From Monoplex corrugatus (taxonomy: Eukaryota; Mollusca; Gastropoda; Littorinimorpha; Ranellidae), in the NCBI GenBank assembly GCA_030674185.1, contig JAPXFY010000015.1:26161043-26225042 (forward strand): a stretch of DNA of 64,000 nucleotides, in the 5' to 3' direction. The notes beneath the pieces are model-generated. The model had not been told where the DNA came from, made no database searches, and was given only the letters and a program-made list of their open reading frames with translations. Below, one piece after another: positions 9,956 to 20,351 of this stretch. Position 1 is the first letter of the stretch. Each line of letters starts with the position of its first letter. Position numbers and translations under genes: made by a program.

Positions 9956-10106
9956 TTTATTTTATCCTTTCTGTTATGTATTCTTTTGTTAATGTTCTAG
10001 TGATTCCTGAATTGAATTGAATCATTTCGATCGAGTGGAGAGAGAGACAGAGTCTTTGAAAAAGATAAAAAAATAAAAGAAATAATCTTACAAGAACTGA
10101 CAAGGA

Positions 10107-10109
<3 letters not shown>

Positions 10110-10166
<57 letters not shown>

Positions 10167-10250
10167 CTCTCTCTTTCCTCTCAATCTCTCTCCCCCCCTC
10201 CTCTCTCTCAGCTCTATTCCTTCTCTCTTCCCTTTCCTTCCTTCTGCCAC
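10110..10250. repeat. (TC)n microsatellite with CT-rich flank
   Basis: About 27 TC units at 10110-10163, then degenerate CT-rich sequence to 10250. Confidence 0.95.
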
Positions 10251-10483
10251 CCACCCGCACAACATGCCCGCCTCTTTTCTGTTGCTTTTTTTTTATAACT
10301 ATTTTTTTTTTCATTCTTCTGTATTCAATAGGAATATCCTGTAGTTGTTTGGCCTTTAGAAAAGAGAGAAGACATTATTGTGATATGACGACATACCAGC
10401 GTCTTTTGGGTCAGGCGAGAGAGCGTGAGAACTTTCTCAAACAATCCCCCTCCCCTCCGTATAGGCGACGGGAGGGTTATGTT

Positions 10484-10860
10484 TTGCCTCGCTTATGGCA
10501 CAATGCTAGTTTCCAAAGGGGACAATTCAAATCATAAATGGAAAACTTTTTGGCTTCACATGGTGCAATGCTAGTTTCAAACATGGAAAAACGAACTCAT
10601 AAATGTAAATGGGAAAGTATTCATTTGGCCTCACTTATGCCGCAATACTACTTTCAAAACTTTAAAAATGGGAAAGGTCATTTAGCTTCATTTACGCCAC
10701 CTTAAAAGTTTCACAATGCAATAATTCAAATCATTAGCTGGGAAAAAAGACATTTATCAAACAGCAACAACTCATCAACTAAAAACGACGAGCGCGGTTT
10801 TACGCTCCAGTGGTAGCTTCAAAAGTCAATAAATCAAATTATTACAGGGAAATATTTGAA
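10484..10860. repeat. Ancient degenerate tandem repeat, about five units of 60-75 bp
   Basis: Successive units share the order CTTATGGCACAATGCTAG, TTCAAA, TCAAATCATAAATG and GGGAAA. Units start near 10484, 10552, 10628, 10688 and 10795. Divergence is high and unit length is irregular, unlike the near-identical arrays elsewhere in the window. Confidence 0.65.
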
Positions 10861-10924
10861 CAGAAGCACAAGGATGAGCACAATTACGGTAGATCACTAA
10901 ATTCATAGAAACATTAATATGATT

Positions 10925-11005
10925 TTGCTGTTGTTGTTGTGTTGTTTGTTTGTTTGTTTTTTGCTTGTTTGTTTGTTGTTGTTGTTTTTTGTTTGTTTGT
11001 TTTTT
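10925..11005. repeat. (TTTG)n/(TTG)n low complexity
   Basis: TTGT and TTTG units with T-runs. Reading frames on the minus strand are Asn/Lys/Gln-rich artefacts. Confidence 0.9.
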
Positions 11006-11349
11006 TGTTCTGAATAGACTGGAGATAAATTGAACTTTGACGAGAGAGCGGGAATGTGTGGAAGCATTAGATATGTATTAAACATAGAGAACAGTAATAA
11101 GTATATTTCAGTTTTCCGGTTTAAATACACCACAGATAGCTTACTTGGGTAAGAAGCGACAGATTGGACATCTCCATATAATTCGATTTATCACTACCCA
11201 AAATGTACATAAATGCGGACTGTTATTAACACTAATGATACCGACAGTTATGATCATGATAATAATCATAATTTCATGTGAATAGCGCACACAGCTTATG
11301 CTGAAAGTATGCTCGTTACACTTTACATAACAATAAACCGTGTTGTCTT

Positions 11350-11535
11350 AATCCTTCATGGGTCCTTTCTCCCCACCTTCTCCATTTCCGGCCAAGACCT
11401 TGTCAGCACACAAAGTTTTGCGCAGGCTCGAGGAGTCTGCCATACAGTTGCTGGCAGATTTGGATGGAGCGCATATGCAGGTTTTTTGGGGGGATGCGAT
11501 GAATTCCTTCCTGGACAAAGACAGACTCCAAACTC
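11350..11535 (+). mobile_element. SINE-B copy 4, 5'-truncated
   Basis: CCAAGACCTTGTCAGCAC, GAGGAGTCTGCC, TTGCTGGCAGATTTGGATGG and GAATTCCTTCCTGGACAAAG match the body and 3' end of SINE-B on the plus strand. The tRNA-like head is absent. Confidence 0.7.
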
Positions 11536-11667
11536 CACCAAGAGAATCATCAGCACATATGACGCTGGATAACCGTTGGCAGCCAATTTAAACAAGATGA
11601 ATACCACAGACAGCAGTTCGTAAACGCCTGACAGTCAACAAGTGCGTTTACTATAATAGCAGGTTAA

Positions 11668-11842
11668 CCTGGAAAGCTGGAGGGAAAAAGATCACCAGGT
11701 AGACCCAGGGAGAAAATATTGGACGGACTCGCAGGGTGGCTGAGGCAGAGAGGGTGGAAGATGTGCTTGCGGCGATAAGGGATAAATGCATATGGAGGGC
11801 CATGATCGCCAACGTCATGCGGCAGGCCACATGATGATTATG
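11668..11842 (+). pseudogene. RTE-like LINE, extreme 3' end (copy A)
   Basis: GGAAAGCTGGAGGGAAAAAG, CCAGGTAGACCCAGGGAGAA and GGACGGACTCGCAGGGTGGC correspond to the protein stretch GKxEGKRAPGRPREKxLDGL, the C-terminus of a LINE reverse transcriptase polyprotein. It ends in a Met-Arg-Gln-like terminus and an ATGATGAT tail. The frame is disrupted by frameshifts. The longest related copy is at 49740-50240. Confidence 0.75.
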
Positions 11843-11944
11843 AGGAAGTTAACCTAGTAGAACCTCACAGTTAAGAAACACGCAAGAGCTCATGAGCGAG
11901 GCCATAATCATTTCTAACTGGCTTGCGTACCTGTTATTCACTGA

Positions 11945-12120
11945 CACTATCCAATCAGATAAGGACACTGCGATTTAAATATGGAGCGTGATTGGATCAA
12001 CATGTCGCGAGCACTCAGTTCACCTCGTTCCTATTTAGATGTGCCGTCCTTCATTGCACGCAATTTTGCATTTTATTACTTTGCACTGAATAAAATTTGA
12101 TAAGCAAAACTACTAAAAGG
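11945..12120 (+). repeat. Dispersed element Y, copy 1
   Basis: AATCAGATAAGGACACTG, GATTGGATCAACATGTC, GCCGTCCTTCATTGCACGCA, TTTATTACTTTGCAC and CTACTAAAAGGTTATG appear in the same order as 28860-28930 plus 29447-29560. In the second copy a 39-bp array sits where this copy has a single unit. No ends were defined. Confidence 0.7.
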
Positions 12121-12269
12121 TTATGTCTAAATCAAAAATTTGCGGAGAGCGAAAAAGAAGAGACCTTCATACAAGAATACAAAAGATACTTCGTATCTTT
12201 CAGATCGTTGAGGTGGCGCGCTTCCTTTTAATAGATGAGTAAAACGTTTGTTAAAAATTAATAAAAGTA

Positions 12270-15200
12270 CATTGGTATGGCCCTGTGACAAGATCCAATG
12301 GCTTTGCTAAAACTATGTTGTTATGGCCATGTAGCAAGATCCAATGGCTTTGCTAAAACTATATTGTTATAGCCATGTAACAAGATCCAATGGCTTTGCT
12401 AAAACTATGTTGTTATAGCCATGTAACAAGATCCAATGGCTTTGCTAAAACTATGTTGTTATGGCCATGTAACAAGATCCAATGGCTTTGCTAAAACTAT
12501 GTTGTTATGGCCATGTAACAAGATCCAATGGCTTTGCTAAAACTATATTGTTATGGCCATGTAGCAAGATCCAATGGCTTTGCTAAAACTATGTTGTTAT
12601 GGCCATGTAACAAGATCCAATGGCTTTGCTAAAACTATGTTGTTATAGCCATGTAACAAGATCCAATGGCTTTGCTAAAACTATATTGTTATGGCCATGT
12701 AACAAGATCCAATGGCTTTGCTAAAACTATGTTGTTATGGCCATGTAACAAGATCCAATGGCTTTGCTAAAACTATATTGTTATGGCCATGTAACAAGAT
12801 CCAATGGCTTTGCTAAAACTATGTTGTTATGGCCATGTAACAAGATCCAATGGCTTTGCTAAAACTATATTGTTATGGCCATGTAACAAGATCCAATGGC
12901 TTTGCTAAAACTATGTTGTTATGGCCATGTAACAAGATCCAATGGCTTTGCTAAAACTATGTTGTTATAGCCATGTAACAAGATCCAATGGCTTTGCTAA
13001 AACTATGTTGTTATAGCCATGTAACAAGATCCAATGGCTTTGCTAAAACTATGTTGTTATGCCATGTAACAAGATCCAATGGCTTTGCTAAAACTATGTT
13101 GTTATAGCCATGTAACAAGATCCAATGGCTTTGCTAAAACTATATGTTATGGCCATGTAACAAGATCCAATGGACTTGCTAAAAACTATATTGTTATGGC
13201 CATGTAACAAGATCCAATGGCTTGCTAAAACTATATTGTTATGGCCATGTAACAAGATCCAATGGCTTTGCTAAAACTATGTTGTTATGGCCATGTAACA
13301 AGATCCAATGGCTTTGCTAAAACTATGTTGTTATAGCCATGTAACAAGATCCAATGGCTTTGCTAAAACTATTTGTTATGGCCATGTAACAAGATCCAAT
13401 GGCTTTGCTAAAACTATGTTGTTATGGCCATGTAACAAGATCCAATGGCTTTGCTAAAACTATGTTGTTATGGCCATGTAACAAGATCCAATGGCTTTGC
13501 TAAAACTATGTTGTTATGGCCATGTAACAAGATCCAATGGCTTTGCTAAAACTATGTTGTTATAGCCATGTAACAAGATCCAATGGCTTTGCTAAAACTA
13601 TGTTGTTATAGCCATGTAACAAGATCCAATGGCTTTGCTAAAACTATTTGTTATAGCCATGTAACAAGATCCAATGGCTTTGCTAAAACATATATTGTTA
13701 TGGCCATGTAACAAGATCCAATGGCTTTGCTAAAACTATGTTGTTATGGCCATGTAACAAGATCCAATGGCTTTGCTAAAACTATGTTGTTATGGCCATG
13801 TAACAAGATCCAATGGCTTTGCTAAAAACTATGTTGTTATGGCCATGTAACAAGATCCAATGGCTTTGCTAAAACTATGTTGTTATGGCCATGTAACAAG
13901 ATCCAATGGCTTTGCTAAAACTATTTGTTATGGCCATGTAACAAGATCCAATGGCTTTGCTAAAACTATGTTGTTATGGCCATGTAACAAGATCCAATGG
14001 CTTTGCTAAAACTATGTTGTTATGGCCATGTAACAAGATCCAATGGCTTTGCTAAAACTATGTTGTTATGGCCATGTAACAAGATCCAATGGCTTTGCTA
14101 AAACTATGTTGTTATGGCCATGTAACAAGATCCAATGGCTTTGCTAAAACTATGTTGTTATGGCCATGTAACAAGATCCAATGGCTTTGCTAAAACTATG
14201 TTGTTATGGCCATGTAACAAGATCCAATGGCTTTGCTAAAACTATGTTGTTATGGCCATGTAACAAGATCCAATGGCTTTGCTAAAACTATGTTGTTATG
14301 GCCATGTAACAAGATCCAATGGCTTTGCTAAAACTATGTTGTTATAGCCATGTAACAAGATCCAATGGCTTTGCTAAAACTATGTTGTTATGCCATGTAA
14401 CAAGATCCAATGGCTTTGCTAAAACTATGTTGTTATGGCCATGTAACAAGATCCAATGGCTTTGCTAAAACTATGTTGTTATAGCCATGTAACAAGATCC
14501 AATGGCTTTGCTAAAACTATGTTGTTATGGCCATGTAACAAGATCCAATGGCTTTGCTAAAAACTATGTTGTTATGGCCATGTAACAAGATCCAATGGAC
14601 TTGCTAAAACTATGTTGTTATAGCCATGTAACAAGATCCAATGGCTTTGCTAAAACTATGTTGTTATGGCCATGTAACAAGATCCAATGGCTTTGCTAAA
14701 ACTATGTTGTTATGGCCATGTAACAAGATCCAATGGCTTTGCTAAAACTATGTTGTTATAGCCATGTAACAAGATCCAATGGCTTTGCTAAAACTATGTT
14801 GTTATGGCCATGTAACAAGATCCAATGGCTTTGCTAAAACTATGTTGTTATGGCCATGTAACAAGATCCAATGGCTTTGCTAAAACTATGTTGTTATAGC
14901 CATGTAACAAGATCCAATGGCTTTGCTAAAACTATGTTGTTATAGCCATGTAACAAGATCCAATGGCTTTGCTAAAACTATATTGTTATGGCCATGTAAC
15001 AAGATCCAATGGCTTTGCTAAAACTATTTGTTATGGCCATGTAACAAGATCCAATGGCTTTGCTAAAACTATTTGTTATAGCCATGTAACAAGATCCAAT
15101 GGCTTTGCTAAAACTATTGTTATGGCCATGTAACAAGATCCAATGGACTTGCTAAAACTATGTTGTTATGGCCATGTAACAAGATCCAATGGCTTTGCTA

Positions 15201-15577
15201 AAACTATATTGTTATGGCCATGTAACAAGATCCAATGGACTTGCTAAAACTATGTTGTTATAGCCATGTAACAAGATCCAATGGCTTTGCTAAAACTATG
15301 TTGTTATGGCCATGTAACAAGATCCAATGGCTTTGCTAAAACTATGTTGTTATGGCCATGTAACAAGATCCAATGGCTTTGCTAAAACTATGTTGTTATA
15401 GCCATGTAACAAGATCCAATGGCTTTGCTAAAACTATATTGTTATGGCCATGTAACAAGATCCAATGGCTTTGCTAAAACTATATTGTTATGGCCATGTA
15501 ACAAGATCCAATGGACTTGCTAAAACTATATTGTTATGGCCATCTACTAAGATCCAAGACTGGAACACTAAAACTCT
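12270..15577. repeat. 46-bp satellite array, about 71 units
   Basis: The unit contains ATGGCCATGTAACAAGATCC and AATGGCTTTGCTAAAACTAT, and the period measured at 12301 to 12347 is 46 bp. Units differ mainly at ATGGCC/ATAGCC, ACTATG/ACTATA, one-base losses in the GTTGTT junction, and CTTTGC/ACTTGC. The array is head-to-tail without spacers. The first and last units are degenerate (CCCTGTGAC; CATCTACTAAG). It starts about 150 bp downstream of element Y. There are no open frames because of stops in each unit. Confidence 0.98.
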
Positions 15578-15920
15578 ATAAATCTAATGCCAATTAAATA
15601 ATCAATGCGTCAGTTGTAATGGATGTATACAATTCACCAGAATTAATGTATATCTCTACAGGCTTGACAGTATGGAGTCAGTTAAAGATTTGTAAGCCTG
15701 AAGAGATTCAATACCATACTCCATGATACTGGTCTGAAAAATACGTAACTTCAAAGAAAGGATGAAATGATTGTGTGAGTTAACATTCTTCTTTCTGCTT
15801 CCTCTTCCCATTGCTGTTGTTGCTGTTCTCGGTGTTGTTTCGCTGCTGTTGTTTTCATTGTTGTTGGTGGTATGGCTTACTTGTCCTTTGCCTCTTTCTT
15901 TTCATTGCTTTTGGTATGAT
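15578..15920. other. No recognisable feature
   Basis: AT-rich flank of the satellite, then TTGTTG-rich sequence at 15810-15870. Nothing coding. Confidence 0.5.
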
Positions 15921-15921
15921 A

Positions 15922-16215
15922 ATGATGGACAGCAAAGAAAACAAACGAGACAGTCTTGATGGAGGCAAGGAAGATTAGGAAAAAACAGGCAACATTTACA
16001 AGCCATTTTATGAGGAAAGGGGAATTAGAGCACCTGGTCACAACAGGAAAGCTGGATGGAAAGAGAGCACCAGGTAGACCCAGGGAGAAAATGTTGGACG
16101 GACTTGCAGGGTGGCTGAGGACAGAGGGGGTGGAAGATGTACTTGCAGCAACAAGGATAGATACAAATGGAGGGCCATGATCGCCAAGGCCAAGCGGCAG
16201 GGCACTTGATGATGA
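15922..16215 (+). pseudogene. RTE-like LINE 3' end (copy B)
   Basis: It begins in ATGGACAGCAAAGAAAACAA, corresponding to the TAKKTNE segment of copy E, and continues through RKIRKKQATF, HFMRKGELEHLV, GKRAPGRPREKMLDGLAGWL. The sequence matches copy E except for a deletion of about 22 bp after GATGGAGGCA, which removes the DTSRSVI region. The open frame 15956-16180 covers the deleted version. A (GAT)n-rich tail follows at 16206-16340, the typical microsatellite tail of this family. It is 5'-truncated and inactive. Confidence 0.8.
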
Positions 16216-16494
16216 TGATGAATGATGACGACCATGACGATGACAAATACCATGAATGATAGTGGTGGTAGTGATGATGATGTGATGACGGCGATATTGA
16301 GGATGATAATGGCTGTGGTGATGATGATAGTAACTGTGATGAAACGATGGTAATGAAGATGTTCAAATCATATTTTCAAAAGCTTGAGTGAACTTTTCTT
16401 TCTATATTTCAAAACATATTTTCGCTTTCTTTGAACGGATTTATACTCTGACACGGAGACATTCATTTTCACTTTCAACGTTGTAAACACGCAT

Positions 16495-16670
16495 TCAATT
16501 TCAGGTGAATCCCTCTTAATAATGTTCCGAAATTCCAGACTCCAACTTTCTCATTCCATTGTGAGTCAGTGTCACAACTACTCCTGTTTCTGTCATAGCT
16601 ACGTTATGTATATCAAATGATATTCGAGAACTTTCTATTTTGAAGATCTGTCAAACGCTTTTAGAGTGAA
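16495..16670 (+). repeat. Dispersed repeat R5, copy 1
   Basis: GTTCCGAAATTCCAGACTCC, ACTCCTGTTTCTGTCATAGC, TACGTTATGTATAT and GATCTGTCAAACGCTTTTAG match 30490-30625 in order and orientation. Both copies run into a (TC)n array at the same end. Confidence 0.7.
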
Positions 16671-16675
16671 GCGTG

Positions 16676-16741
16676 ATGTGTTCTCACTGTCTGTCTCTAT
16701 CTATTCATATCTTCATCTTTCTTTCATTCTTTTAAGCGCAA

Positions 16742-16808
<67 letters not shown>

Positions 16809-17000
16809 CTCTGTCATGTCTGTCTGCAGTGCTGTCTGTCAGTATGTCTGCTGCCTCTCTCTGCTCTCTCTCATTTTCTGTGTCTGTCTGTCTGTTGTGT
16901 ATGTCTGTCTGTCTCTCTGTTTCTCTCTTTGACTCTCTTCTGTCTTCTTTTGTGTCCTGTCGTCAGTCCGTCTGTCTGTCTGTCTGTCTTGTCTCTCTCG
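16676..17000. repeat. (TC)n/(TGTC)n-rich tract
   Basis: TC runs at 16743-16805 and TGTC units scattered to 17000. Leu/Ser/Cys/Val-rich ORFs are artefacts. Confidence 0.93.
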
Positions 17001-17081
17001 AAGAGGGAGAGGTTGGTGGTTGGCCCAGGTCGATCATATCTCGTCTTTGTCTTTGTCACTTTATTGTATGCAAGTATGGGC

Positions 17082-17261
17082 TTGTCACCCACACTTACCA
17101 CCCACTTCAAACACAACACCCTCTTGTATTTTGTCTGTACTTTGATCTGTATGCAAGTCTATTGGCTTGTCACCCACCCACCACTCCCCTTACCCACCCC
17201 ACTTCCAAACACAACACCCTCTTGTATTTCTGTCTGTACATTGATCTGTATGCAAGTCCAG
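17082..17261. repeat. Two-unit direct repeat, 80-95 bp
   Basis: CTTGTCACCCAC, AAACACAACACCCTCTTGTA, TTTGTCTGTAC and TTGATCTGTATGCAAGTC occur twice in tandem. The second unit has extra CCACC/CCCC sequence. Confidence 0.8.
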
Positions 17262-17505
17262 ATACAAACAAAATGAAATAAATCATTCATCGGAATGTTA
17301 TAGATTTGCCCGTAGGTTCCCGTGTTGTTTTTGGTGACCATTTTTACACGTTCAATGATTTTAACAACAACAACAACAACAAAAATCAAGAAAATAAAAA
17401 ATAGTCATACCCATCTTCACTAAAGCCATAGTCTTCTTCTATATTTGTATTCTTGTGACAATTTGTCCACTGATATGTATCTCAGAAATCCTTAATCCCA
17501 TGAAA

Positions 17506-17570
17506 AAAATGTTGGACGGACTTGCAGGGTGGCTGAGGACAGAGGGGGTGGAAGATGTACTTGCAGCAAC
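17506..17570 (+). pseudogene. 65-bp RTE-LINE fragment (copy C), identical to part of copy B
   Basis: The segment from ATGTTGGACGGACTTGCAGG to GATGTACTTGCAGCAAC matches 16088-16152 base for base as far as I can read. Flanks are unrelated on both sides. Neither end corresponds to the family's 3' terminus, so this is not a normal 5'-truncated insertion. Confidence 0.85.
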
Positions 17571-17579
17571 TTCATTTCC

Positions 17580-17760
17580 CAATGACTATGTGTGTAGATA
17601 GATATATACACACATATACACACACACACAAATATATATATTATAATAATATCTATGTATATGTAATATATATATATATATATACACCACACATAAGTGT
17701 ATATGTATGTATATATATATATATATTCACATAGGTAACATACATAATTAATCTATAGTC
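17580..17760. repeat. (TA)n/(CATA)n-rich low complexity
   Basis: AT-rich with TA runs at 17665-17690 and 17708-17726. Confidence 0.9.
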
Positions 17761-18059
17761 GCTAATCTACCTATATCAAAACAGCAGAAAATAGAAAGAA
17801 AGGGAACAAATAACAAAAAGATATTTATAATTACGTAAGTACGATATAAGCAAACACATCAAGCCTTCACCCAAAAGAAAAGCAACGCAAAAGCTATGAA
17901 AGGAAATATCATAAAAAGAAGAAGGAAACATTAAGTGTACAAAACAGAAGATGAAAAGAAGGCAGACGGATAGACAGACTTTAAAAAAGGAAATAAAGAA
18001 AGAAATGAAAAGAGAAAACAACACTTAAGGGGGAAAAAAAAAGATGAAGATAACAAAAT

Positions 18060-18305
18060 ACAAGCCTCTTCCATTCAACCATGCCGGTTGGCGGTCGCTC
18101 CAAAGAGACTAAAAGCTTCCCTTGAAAGGTGACAATAAATACGTCACAATAAGCTTTCCGCCCCGCAGAGTAGGCTCCCTTCCCACGCCCCGAGATCGCG
18201 TGCTTTATGACAAGGGCATTGTGGGTAAGGTCGCGCGCGTGACAGCCGTCCCAGAGACTGACGGTTGACGACATCACGGCGCAGACAGCGTAACCAAGTC
18301 CAACA
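18060..18305 (-). promoter_or_regulatory. CpG-rich patch with CRE-like site; possible regulatory region
   Basis: This is the only non-repetitive segment here with clustered CpG (CGCGCGCGTGAC, CCCCGAGATCGCG, TCACGGCGCAG). It contains TACGTCAC (CRE-like) and, on the minus strand, ACCCACAATGCCC. The minus frame 17981-18277 stays open across it, but its C-terminal half is low complexity and I recognise no domain. It could be a promoter or first exon of a minus-strand gene, or simply a GC-rich unique block. Confidence 0.3.
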
Positions 18306-18309
18306 AGCG

Positions 18310-19130
18310 TGTCATAAATCTGAAATTTTTTTTATGCATAAATAAATACAGAAAAACAAAAAGAAACCATTAATTAGATAAATAAAGGGGTTTAGATTCT
18401 TATCGAAAGTTGATGACTGTGTCTGTGTATCAGAAAAAAAGAAAAAAGAACAGGAAGAAAATAAATAGCTAACACTCTTCTTTTCATGTGAAAATAACAC
18501 ATTTGACTCCCCACCCCACCCCAAAATGAATAACCTCAAACTGTTCAGTGAGCTAGTTTTTTCTTTCTTTGGTGACCATAACCCAAACATTTTGGACAAA
18601 TGTGGTACAGGTTCGTTAACAGAAAAGGAAGAAGTCCTTGGTGGTCTGTTTTTATTTACCTAATGAATACAACTTCAAAACAATAAAACGGACCATAAGC
18701 ATTCAAACTTACAAATACGAATGTCCTTGAACAATTGCTCATCTACACAAAATCAGACTTGTCAGTCAAAACCAAAATAGAAATCTTCGTGCGTTAGGCC
18801 AAGATGATCCAATTCACAGATTTTGCCAAGTTAGGTCTGAAAATCAAAGTTTCACGTAAGATGTAGACTGTACAAAATTTGAGTGAGACATGATTACAAA
18901 CAGTTCTGACACTGGAGCCAACATGGTTTATTATATTAGATCATTATATCTTCTTTCTTTCATCTGTTCATTTGTCCACTTGTACCATCGTCACATACGT
19001 TAAAGTGTGAGCCCATTACAACGACTACTCATCCTAAATTTCCCCCTCTACAGACAATCTTACACACACACATTACTACCACAAGAAACTGATATCAACA
19101 TAGAATTTATATGGAGAACGCCTACAGCTG
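18310..19130. other. No recognisable feature
   Basis: AT-rich, apparently single-copy. No ORF of note and no repeat match seen. Confidence 0.5.
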
Positions 19131-19139
19131 GTGCTGGTG

Positions 19140-19262
19140 CTACTAGTACTACTACTACTCGCGCGCACACACAAACACACTCACACACACACTCACACCG
19201 AACAAACACACACTCACACAAACAAACGAACCAACACAGACACACACACACAAAACACACAA
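19140..19262. repeat. (CTA)n and (CA)n microsatellites
   Basis: Six ACT/CTA units near 19141-19158, then CGCGCG and CA-rich sequence to 19262. Confidence 0.92.
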
Positions 19263-19419
19263 AGTTTGACAGATCTATTTAACCTCGATAAGGCCATGGA
19301 GGATAACAGCAAATAAACGAAAATTCAACGGAATTAACTTATAAACACGAAGCAGAAAGAACTTAGGTCAACGGAAAAAAAAAGAACATTTGAAAGTGTC
19401 TTACGATAGGATATTCAAA

Positions 19420-19590
<171 letters not shown>

Positions 19591-19859
19591 AATTCAATCC
19601 TCACATTCCCCACACGATCACTACTCGAACCACGTAAGGCTAGCGCCCCGCACCACCGACAACACCTCTCCACCCACCCACCCAAAGAATTCCATACAAA
19701 CTATACAGTGCTACTGTCAACCGTCAATGGCAAAAGGACGCCCTGCTATAAGGTGCACGACATGCATCCGATCCTCACATCATAACATGGACGATCAAGT
19801 TAGCTGTTAGAAAACGTCAGAAAAAATCCCTCTATACATCAGTCACATCTCACTGCAAT

Positions 19860-20215
19860 TTAATAATAATAACAATAACAACAACAACAATAATAATAAT
19901 AAGAATGACGATGACAATAATGATGATGATGATAATGATAATGACAGGAATAATTATGATTAATGATTATGACGATGATGAGAAGAGGAAGAAAAAGATT
20001 TTTACAGCACCAAATCTTAAATCTTAACGATGATGACGATTGCTGATGTATGATTAATGACGAAGGATGATTGATGATGATGGATGATTGATGATGATGA
20101 ATGATTGATTGATGATGATGGATGATAATGATAATAAATGATAATAATAATAATAATAAAATAATAATAATAACAATAATAATAATATTTTTACCGCGCC
20201 AAATCTTTGATATAC
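19860..20215. repeat. (AAT)n/(GAT)n-rich tract with two L2-tail-like motifs
   Basis: AAT, AAC, GAT and GATTGAT units. TTTTTACAGCACCAAATCTT at 19999 and TTTTTACCGCGCCAAATCTT at 20189 resemble the inverted L2 LINE terminus TATAGCGCAAATCTTGATAA found at 35356, 35594 and 45269. The trinucleotide tracts may be old LINE tails. Confidence 0.7.
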
Positions 20216-20351
20216 AAATAAATGACAGTGCCTACTCATCATTAATCAAAGCATTCACTCGCGCATCGACAAAAAAACAAAAAAAAATCAAGTGTACAAA
20301 AAAAAACCAAAAAAAAACACGCCGGGAGGGAGAGAGACAGGAGGTGAGTAG

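Noticed and set aside
12270..15577. CRISPR-like regular array
   Set aside because: Units are contiguous 46-bp repeats without unique spacers, and the context is eukaryotic.
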